From Gemmatimonadota bacterium (GTDB lineage: Bacteria > Latescibacterota > UBA2968 > UBA8231), in NCBI GenBank assembly GCA_028875335.1, contig JAPPEF010000273.1:1-5090 (forward strand): a DNA stretch of 5,090 bases, given 5' to 3'. Below the pieces are notes generated by a model. The model saw nothing but the letters and a program-made list of their open reading frames with translations, was not told where the DNA came from and made no database searches. This document shows positions 1 through 4,458 of this stretch, in pieces. Each line of letters begins with the position of its first letter. Within the stretch, counting starts at the first letter, position 1. The position numbers and the translations under genes are program-made.

Positions 1-185
1 CCCCACGCCGACAGGCGCACGCCCTTGCGCTCGGCCAACGCGAGGGCCTCTTCCGCGCCCATAGCCGCGACTTCGCCAATGTTAAAGTGATACCCAGCGA
101 ACCCGTGCCGCGCAGCCAAATCAAGCCCGTCTGCGAGATTCTCTACGCTTGCGCCGATAGCCCCCGGTGATAGCGAGCGAAACAT
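1..185 (-). CDS. Sugar phosphate isomerase/epimerase-like TIM-barrel protein, N-terminal part
   Basis: Partial gene running off the left edge; 61 complete codons are visible. The protein starts MFRSLSPGAIG, continues with a helix rich in Ala and Leu (about residues 13-27), then a strand and turn GFAGYHFNIGEV and a second Ala/Glu-rich helix ending in RKGVRLSAWG. This beta-alpha-beta-alpha pattern, with the 'LSPGAIG' opening and a hydrophobic strand after 'HGF.G', is what I know from the xylose-isomerase-like TIM-barrel family (sugar phosphate isomerases/epimerases, AP endonuclease 2 fold). The metal-binding residues of that family lie further on and are outside the window, so activity and substrate cannot be judged. 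The ATG is preceded by AGGAG (191..195) at 5-nt spacing. It lies only 39 nt after the stop of the upstream ATPase gene, so it may be co-transcribed with it. The family call rests on a short stretch and is moderately sure. Confidence 0.62.
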   Translation of the reverse strand, partial: MFRSLSPGAIGASVENLADGLDLAARHGFAGYHFNIGEVAAMGAEEALALAERKGVRLSAW

Positions 186-190
186 AGCTT

Positions 191-195
191 CTCCT
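191..195 (-). promoter_or_regulatory. Ribosome binding site of the isomerase/epimerase-like gene
   Basis: AGGAG on the minus strand (CTCCT on the plus strand), five bases before the ATG at 185. It fixes the start of the left-edge gene and lies in the 39-nt gap after the ATPase copy 1 stop. Confidence 0.7.
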
Positions 196-224
196 TTTTG
201 TGAGTGATTCTACGTCTTGTCTGC

Positions 225-1796
225 TCACGCCTGCTCCACGTCAAACGCCGAGATATTGCGCTCATCCTTACTGAGCTCCACGCCAATCAGGTATATCGGC
301 TGCCCCAAGGCGCGATACTTATCCGCGTAGCGCCGCTCCTGCAACTGCGCCAGCGCCGCACCCGCTGACGACAACTCCACCACCTTGAACTCAAACAAAT
401 AGACATGGCCGTTGAACAAAACCGCCATGTCCAGCCGGCCGTGGCTGCTGCTGTCCTCCACCCGAACGTCCAATCCCAACGCCGCGAAATGGGAGTAGAA
501 CACGCTAGCGTAATAGCCTTCGTAATTAGCGATGTCGTTGTTGGTGTACCACTCGTAGGGAATGCTGGCGTAGAAGGCGTGGAACAGCGTCTTAAGCCCG
601 GCGAAGTCGTTGGCTTCTAGCAGGTCATAGAGCTGGGCACTGTGCGCCGCCCGGCGCGAGGCATCCCCGGTCATGCGGTTCAGCAGGCTCCGGTTCAGGC
701 TCTGCTGCACCTCCCGGTTCGGGTAGCCTAGCCGGTAGAACATCTCCCCGCCGCGCCGCTCGCTGCGGTGAATGGTCAGGTAGCCGGTCTGGAACAAGAG
801 TGCTTCGGTGGCGATGGCGTCCACGTCGAAGGTCGATAACAGATCGCTGCTGCCCACCATGTTATCTAGCGCTAGGGAACTGACCTGCCGCTTGAACAGG
901 GTTTCGACGAGGAACGCCGGGGTGCCGGTCTCGAACCAGTAGGCATCAAACTCGCGGTTGCGGAACAGCAGCAGCACGTCAAAGGGGTTGTACACCTTCT
1001 CCTCGCCGAGCGGCTCGGCTGAGCTTGTCGAAGCCCAACTGTAGCCGTTGTACCAAGTGCCGATCTCGTCCCGGTCGAGGCCCGGAAGCTCTGGGGCGAA
1101 CACGATATCTAAGTCTGCCTCGGTATAGCCGCAGATGGCCGAGTAAGGCGGGTCTAGGGTGATGTCGATCAGGTTGTTGAGGCCGGAAAACAGGCTGACC
1201 TTGGAAAACTTGCTCACCCCGGTAATGAACGTGAAGCGGACGTGGGCATCGCAGTCCTTGATGACCGCGTACAGGCCGCGCAGAAAGTCGCGGTTGGCGC
1301 GGGCTATGTCCGGCAGATCCAGCGCGTCGAGAATCGGCTTGTCGTATTCGTCAATCAGCACGGCGACCGGCTGCCCGGCTTGGTCGTGCAGGGCTTCCAG
1401 TAGAAAAGCAAAACGGCCGGGGGCCGTGGAGTACTCAGAGACGACCCCCGCCCGGCGTTCGATCGCGGCGAGTTGCTCCATGAGCGTGGCCTCCACGTAG
1501 CCGGGTTCCTTGAAGTTGCCGCTGCCAAAGCTGAGCCGCAGTACCGGATGGCGCACCGACCAATCCCACTGGTCGTGGATGTAAAGCCCGGCAAACAGCG
1601 GCTCGTTGCCCTCGAACAACTCCTTGCAAGTGTCGAGGAACAGGCTTTTGCCAAAGCGCCGGGGACGCGACAGGAAGTAGTGTTTGCCCTCGTCGAGCAG
1701 CCGGCGGATGTAAGCCGTCTTATCGACATAATAGCAGTCCTCCTCGCGGATCTCGCGGAAGGTCTGAATGCCGATGGGCAGTCTGCGTTTGCTCAT
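225..1796 (-). CDS. AAA-ATPase-like / PD-(D/E)XK nuclease-fold protein, copy 1
   Basis: A 523-residue protein with the layout of the AAA-ATPase_like plus PD-(D/E)XK (PDDEXK_9, formerly DUF1703) family. The N-terminus has the family signature LPIGIQTFREI and YYVDKT (about 6-26). A Walker A-type loop SRPRRFGKS spans residues 43-51, and Walker B VAVLIDEYDKP (144-153) gives D149 and E150. The segment ITGVSKFSKVSLFSGLNNL follows at 191-209. The C-terminal nuclease core shows D456 (GRLDM), E469 and K471 (LFEFKV), so all expected active-site residues are present. Start: the ATG at 1796 has an AAGGAGG site 7 nt upstream; an in-frame GTG at 1817 with its own AGGAG would add MPEGGAP. Oddity: residues 255-262 (ASTSSAEP) come from a 24-bp insertion absent from the paralog. 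Known: the family is often multicopy in bacterial genomes and its role is not settled. Inferred: ATP-driven nuclease or DNA-linked function. It lies 39 nt upstream of the isomerase-like gene. Confidence 0.9.
   Translation of the reverse strand: MSKRRLPIGIQTFREIREEDCYYVDKTAYIRRLLDEGKHYFLSRPRRFGKSLFLDTCKELFEGNEPLFAGLYIHDQWDWSVRHPVLRLSFGSGNFKEPGYVEATLMEQLAAIERRAGVVSEYSTAPGRFAFLLEALHDQAGQPVAVLIDEYDKPILDALDLPDIARANRDFLRGLYAVIKDCDAHVRFTFITGVSKFSKVSLFSGLNNLIDITLDPPYSAICGYTEADLDIVFAPELPGLDRDEIGTWYNGYSWASTSSAEPLGEEKVYNPFDVLLLFRNREFDAYWFETGTPAFLVETLFKRQVSSLALDNMVGSSDLLSTFDVDAIATEALLFQTGYLTIHRSERRGGEMFYRLGYPNREVQQSLNRSLLNRMTGDASRRAAHSAQLYDLLEANDFAGLKTLFHAFYASIPYEWYTNNDIANYEGYYASVFYSHFAALGLDVRVEDSSSHGRLDMAVLFNGHVYLFEFKVVELSSAGAALAQLQERRYADKYRALGQPIYLIGVELSKDERNISAFDVEQA
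1011..1034. repeat. 24-bp in-frame insertion with REP-like hairpin inside ATPase copy 1
   Basis: Compared with copy 2 (the equivalent point lies between the codons for W and L in 'YSWLGDEK'), copy 1 has exactly 24 extra bases. On the plus strand the insertion ends in GCTGAGCTTGTCGAAGC, containing the stem-loop GCTT-GTCG-AAGC. A second perfect hairpin, GCCGAG-CGG-CTCGGC (1005..1019), forms at its other border. From memory, the core (CTTCGACAAGCTCAG on the other strand) recurs as a dispersed palindromic repeat in many bacterial genomes. The insertion keeps the frame and adds eight small or polar residues. I see no second copy in this window. Confidence 0.72.
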
Positions 1797-1803
1797 GGGC
1801 GCA

Positions 1804-1810
1804 CCTCCTT
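1804..1810 (-). promoter_or_regulatory. Ribosome binding site for ATG start of ATPase copy 1
   Basis: AAGGAGG on the minus strand, 7 nt from the ATG at 1796. It is the strongest site in the window and supports MSKRRLP as the start of the main product. Confidence 0.8.
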
Positions 1811-1824
1811 CAGGCACAACGTTT

Positions 1825-1829
1825 CTCCT
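1825..1829 (-). promoter_or_regulatory. Second, upstream Shine-Dalgarno for GTG start of ATPase copy 1
   Basis: AGGAG lies 7 nt upstream of an in-frame GTG at 1817, which would give a product seven residues longer. The same pair is kept in copy 2 (4430..4434 and GTG at 4422), so an alternative or dual start is possible. Confidence 0.45.
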
Positions 1830-1840
1830 ATTGTTTTTTT

Positions 1841-1936
1841 CCGCGGCCGCCCCTCCAAAAACGCAATCACATTATCGACTACGCCCTCGTTCAACAAATC
1901 CGCCGCATGAGGCGTCAGCACCATCTAGTCGCAATC
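1841..1936 (-). pseudogene. Remnant of 2-hydroxyacid dehydrogenase C-terminus
   Basis: In the right frame, this stretch reads DCD-stop-MVLTPHAAD, then LLNEGVVDNVIAF and LEGRPR. That is the C-terminal end of the dehydrogenase at 4477..4593 (DCDQVVLTPHAAD...LLNEGAVDNVIAF). The CAG codon for Gln has become TAG. Seven codons (QTPEGVD) are gone through a 21-bp deletion flanked by a 4-bp ATCC repeat, and the final codons and stop are lost in a 31-bp deletion next to 1840. The catalytic-type His in TPHAAD survives, but there is no NAD-binding domain, so it cannot work as an enzyme. It is a passenger fragment that travelled with ATPase copy 1 and forms the boundary with the phosphatase gene, whose stop codon it supplies. 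Confidence 0.88.
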
Positions 1937-2709
1937 TCGGCCGTTGGAGCGTACAACAAGACAGTCACATTGTCCTGATAGGGACGTCCGACCTCTTCCA
2001 CAGCTTGGATAAGGGCCGCAGCGCTATCCTCCAATGGCGCGTCTCGCGTTTTCTTTAGAACATCTGCGATCTCTTGCTCGTCTAAGGTCAGCAAACCATC
2101 GCTCGCCAATACCACCCGGTCGCCTTGATCCAGCGCAACCGGCCGCGACGGCACATCAATCAGAGGTATCTCATCGCCCATGACCACCGAGCGCAGCGAA
2201 TGCCGACTTGGATGCTGCGCCGCTTGCTCCGCAGTCATGCGTCCTGCCGCCACGAGCTCGGCTAGCTCCGACGCCATAGAATGGTCTGCATTCAACCGTC
2301 TCAATTGCCCATCGCGGAACAACCACAATGGAGAATCGCCCACGCTAATCCAGTGCAGCCCTTCGCTTGCAACAACAGCCACGACCAAGGTCGAACCCAT
2401 GCTGTCGAGTGCAGACTTTTCGGCGACGGCAGCGGCGATAGCACTATTGGCCGTGTCAAGACAATCTCGAAGCCGATCAACGATGGGGCCGGAAGAACGT
2501 GGATACGCCGCGATAAACGTCTTGCACAAAAGATCACTGGCAATCGCACCACCTACGTGGCCGCCCATGCCATCGGCGATCAACAACACGGCGTGTTCGC
2601 CGCGGTCTATGCCGAGGTCACGCTCATCTAACAGGCCGAAACTATCCTCTTGATAGTCCCGTTTGCCGGTAATTTGCAGCGCGGCAAAGCGCCCGGCGAA
2701 TGCGTTCAT
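1915..2709 (-). CDS. PP2C-family serine/threonine protein phosphatase
   Basis: A 264-residue bacterial PP2C/Stp-type phosphatase, which removes phosphate from Ser/Thr residues using two metal ions; it is predicted cytoplasmic, with no signal peptide or membrane segment. The ordered PP2C motifs are clear: KRDYQEDSF (16-24, R17 and D22), LLIADGMGGHVGG (42-54, metal-binding D46 and G47), DSMGSTLV (102-109), WISVGDSPLWLF (120-131), LASDGLL (201-207, D204) and DNVTVLL (246-252, D246). Length fits the family, so the enzyme looks active. Start: I favour the ATG at 2709 because the conserved fold begins right after it; its ribosome site (GGAAG, very close) is weak. An ATG at 2781 is in frame, but the extra 24 residues there are the out-of-frame reading of an ankyrin repeat. 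The last six residues (IATRWC) and the stop come from the dehydrogenase remnant, so the native C-terminus was replaced. No partner kinase gene is in the window. Confidence 0.92.
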   Translation of the reverse strand: MNAFAGRFAALQITGKRDYQEDSFGLLDERDLGIDRGEHAVLLIADGMGGHVGGAIASDLLCKTFIAAYPRSSGPIVDRLRDCLDTANSAIAAAVAEKSALDSMGSTLVVAVVASEGLHWISVGDSPLWLFRDGQLRRLNADHSMASELAELVAAGRMTAEQAAQHPSRHSLRSVVMGDEIPLIDVPSRPVALDQGDRVVLASDGLLTLDEQEIADVLKKTRDAPLEDSAAALIQAVEEVGRPYQDNVTVLLYAPTAEIATRWC

Positions 2710-2717
2710 GCTTCCAT

Positions 2718-2743
2718 TGTATTCCACCGCTGTATTCCACCGC
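2718..2743. repeat. Perfect 13-bp tandem repeat (two units) at the ankyrin/PP2C frame switch
   Basis: TGTATTCCACCGC occurs twice back to back on the plus strand (2718..2730 and 2731..2743). Because 13 is not a multiple of three, the duplication shifts the frame between the ankyrin repeat and the phosphatase; with one unit removed the two reading frames join without a stop. Confidence 0.95.
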
Positions 2744-2848
2744 CACGTGCAACGGCGTCCTGCCATCTTCGTCTCTGGCATTGGCGTCGGCTCCCTGCCG
2801 GAGCGACACCCCGGCCAACTCAGAAGGATTGTGCCACCAGCCTCGCTT
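2732..2848 (-). pseudogene. Ankyrin-repeat remnant upstream of PP2C
   Basis: Minus-strand codons between the ATPase copy 2 stop and the 13-bp repeat encode a recognisable ankyrin unit. From 2830 to 2732 there are exactly 33 residues, including NPSELAGV, LRQGADANARDEDG and RTPLHVAVEY. This fits the second helix of one repeat, then the GAD.NA.D.DGRTPLH.A turn and first helix of the next. The frame has no start codon of its own, begins abruptly at the boundary of the duplicated ATPase segment, and after the tandem repeat runs out of ankyrin likeness into a stop inside the phosphatase region. Ankyrin repeats are protein-binding modules. Here it is either the broken end of a larger ankyrin protein or the lost N-terminal part of an ankyrin-PP2C fusion. 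It is not expected to be translated now. Confidence 0.75.
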
Positions 2849-2850
2849 GC

Positions 2851-4401
2851 TCAGGCGCGTTCCACGTCAAACGCCGAGATATTGCGCTCATCCTTACTGA
2901 ACTCCACGCCAATCAGATGAATCGGCTGCCCCAAGGCGCGATACTTATCCGCGTAGCGACGTTCCTTTAGCTGCGCCAGCGCCGCACCCACGGACGCCAT
3001 TTCGACCACCTTGAACTCAAACAGATAGACGTTGTTGTCAAACAAAACCGCCATGTCCAGCCGGCCGTGGCTGCTGCTGTCCTCCACTCGAATGTCCAGC
3101 CCTAGCCCGGCGAAATAGGAGTAGAACACACTGGCGTAGTAGCCTTCATAGTGGGCGATGTCGTTGTTGGTGTACCACTCGTAGGGAATGCTGGCGAAGA
3201 AAGCGTGGAACAGCGTCTTAAGCCCGGCGAAGTCGTTGGCTTCCAACAGCCGATACAACCGCGTGCTGTTGGCCCTCTGCCGCGTCGAGTCCTTCACCAA
3301 GTAGCGCAGCAGGCTGCGGTTCAGACTTTGGCGCACCTCGCGGTTGGGATAGCCCAGGCGATAGATCGGCTCGCCACCAATGTCCTCCTCGTCGGTTATC
3401 GTCAGGTAGCCGGTCTGGAACAGCAGCGCCTCGGTGGCGATGTCATCGACATCAAACGTCGATAGCAGTTCGTCGCTGCCCTCCATCGCGCCGAGGTCTA
3501 AGGAACTGACGCGGCGCTTGAACAGCGCTTCGATTAGGAACCTCGGCGTACCGGTCTCAAACCAATAGGCGGCGAATCGACGACGGCGAAAGAGCAGCAG
3601 GATGTCAAAAGGGTTGTACACCTTCTCGTCGCCGAGCCAACTATAGCCATTGTACCAGTCGCGGATCTGGTCTCGGTTTAAGCCGGGCAGTTCTGGCGCG
3701 AACACGGTGTCTATATCGGCGTCGGTGTAGCCACACAGGGCGGAGTATTCGGGTTCAAGGGTGATGTCGGTGAGGTTGTTAAGGCCGGAAAACAGGCTGA
3801 CCTTGGAGAATTTGCTCACCCCGGTAATGAACGTGAAGCGGATGTGCGCGTCGGCAAACTTCACGGTCGAATACAGGCCGCGCAGAAAGTCGCGATTGGC
3901 GCGGGCGACCTCCGGCACTTCCAGCGCATCTAAGATCGGCTTGTCGTATTCGTCGATCAGCACGGCAACGCGCTGCCCGCTGCGCTCGTGCAGCACCTTC
4001 ATCAAACGGCGGAAGCGAGCCGAAGCGGTGTCGTCATCGTGCGGGACGACCTCCGCTTCCTCTTCCATCGCGTTCAATTGCGCCGCCACTTCCTTTTGCA
4101 AGTCGTCCGGCCCTTGGTAGGTGCCACTGCTGAAGTCGAGCCGCAGCACCGGATGGCGCGCCGACCAATCCCAATGGTCGTGGATGTGCAGCCCCGCAAA
4201 TAGCGGCTCGTTGCCCTCGAACAGCTCCTTGAGCGTGTCCAAAAACAGGCTCTTGCCAAAGCGCCGGGGACGCGACAAGAAGTAGTATGTGCCCTCGTCG
4301 AGCAGCCGCTGGATATAGACGGTTTTATCGACGTAGTAGCAGTCCTCTGCCCGAATTTTGCGGAAAGTCTGAATGCCGATGGGCAGTTTGCGCTTGCTCA
4401 T
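2851..4401 (-). CDS. AAA-ATPase-like / PD-(D/E)XK nuclease-fold protein, copy 2
   Basis: A 516-residue paralog of copy 1. It has the opening LPIGIQTFRKI and YYVDKT, Walker A SRPRRFGKS (43-51), Walker B VAVLIDEYDKP (145-154, D150 and E151), and ITGVSKFSKVSLFSGLNNL (192-210). The C-terminal nuclease core has D449 (GRLDM), E462 and K464 (LFEFKV); all key residues are kept. By eye the first 90 and last ~137 residues are each about 87% identical to copy 1, while the segment between Walker A and Walker B (about 91-144) shares only about a third. It lacks the eight-residue insertion of copy 1. Start: the ATG at 4401 follows AAGGAGG at 7 nt; an alternative GTG at 4422 with its own AGGAG would add MPEGGAP. 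The dehydrogenase stops 36 nt before that GTG, so co-transcription from upstream is likely. Both copies appear functional; substrate and biological role are unknown. Confidence 0.9.
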   Translation of the reverse strand: MSKRKLPIGIQTFRKIRAEDCYYVDKTVYIQRLLDEGTYYFLSRPRRFGKSLFLDTLKELFEGNEPLFAGLHIHDHWDWSARHPVLRLDFSSGTYQGPDDLQKEVAAQLNAMEEEAEVVPHDDDTASARFRRLMKVLHERSGQRVAVLIDEYDKPILDALEVPEVARANRDFLRGLYSTVKFADAHIRFTFITGVSKFSKVSLFSGLNNLTDITLEPEYSALCGYTDADIDTVFAPELPGLNRDQIRDWYNGYSWLGDEKVYNPFDILLLFRRRRFAAYWFETGTPRFLIEALFKRRVSSLDLGAMEGSDELLSTFDVDDIATEALLFQTGYLTITDEEDIGGEPIYRLGYPNREVRQSLNRSLLRYLVKDSTRQRANSTRLYRLLEANDFAGLKTLFHAFFASIPYEWYTNNDIAHYEGYYASVFYSYFAGLGLDIRVEDSSSHGRLDMAVLFDNNVYLFEFKVVEMASVGAALAQLKERRYADKYRALGQPIHLIGVEFSKDERNISAFDVERA

Positions 4402-4408
4402 GGGCGCA

Positions 4409-4415
4409 CCTCCTT
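4409..4415 (-). promoter_or_regulatory. Ribosome binding site for ATG start of ATPase copy 2
   Basis: AAGGAGG on the minus strand, 7 nt before the ATG at 4401, identical in sequence and spacing to the copy 1 site. Confidence 0.8.
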
Positions 4416-4429
4416 CAGGCACAACGTTT

Positions 4430-4434
4430 CTCCT
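4430..4434 (-). promoter_or_regulatory. Second, upstream Shine-Dalgarno for GTG start of ATPase copy 2
   Basis: AGGAG lies 7 nt before the in-frame GTG at 4422, in the gap after the dehydrogenase stop. Conserved in copy 1 at 1825..1829. Confidence 0.45.
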
Positions 4435-4458
4435 CTTGTTTTCTTACCCACCCTCACG

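Larger units (their letters stand above)
1793..1924 (-). other. Short ORF (43 codons) from the dehydrogenase remnant, overlapping the ATPase start
   Basis: After the nonsense codon in the dehydrogenase remnant, an ATG at 1924 opens a frame MVLTPHAADLLNEGVVDN that keeps the dehydrogenase frame, then runs through the ATPase leader and ends with TGA overlapping the ATPase ATG as ATGA (1793..1796). It also overlaps the phosphatase stop (1915..1917). I see no good Shine-Dalgarno before the ATG. Most likely a by-product of the duplication; if translated after phosphatase termination it could couple translation into the ATPase gene. Confidence 0.3.
222..1936 (-). repeat. Direct segmental duplication, copy 1 (dehydrogenase 3' end + ATPase gene)
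   Basis: Copy 1 of a direct duplication whose partner is 2848..4593, same orientation. Similarity starts at the ATPase stop codon (TGCTCA on the plus strand at 222..227 and 2848..2853), covers the whole ATPase gene and its leader, and continues into dehydrogenase coding sequence until position 1936 (4593 in the partner), where it ends abruptly. This copy is 31 bp shorter overall: it lacks 31 bp next to 1840 and 21 bp near 1901, lacks one further codon inside the ATPase gene, and has an extra 24 bp at 1011..1034. Protein divergence (about 13% in conserved parts, much more in one segment) shows the duplication is old, or that the copies came in separately, and that it is not an assembly artefact. 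Confidence 0.9.

Noticed and set aside
200..228. Inverted repeat GTGAG...CTCAC between ATPase copy 1 and the isomerase-like gene as a terminator
   Set aside because: Five-base stem, 19-base loop, no T run in the direction of transcription, and it overlaps the ATPase stop.
1831..1840. T-rich run TTGTTTTTTT as a terminator
   Set aside because: It is an A run in the direction of all genes here, has no GC stem, and sits at the 31-bp deletion scar within the ATPase leader.
2707..2781. Longer PP2C start at the ATG at 2781 (24 extra residues)
   Set aside because: No Shine-Dalgarno is visible, and the extra residues are the wrong-frame reading of the ankyrin remnant and 13-bp repeat; the PP2C fold begins just after the ATG at 2709.
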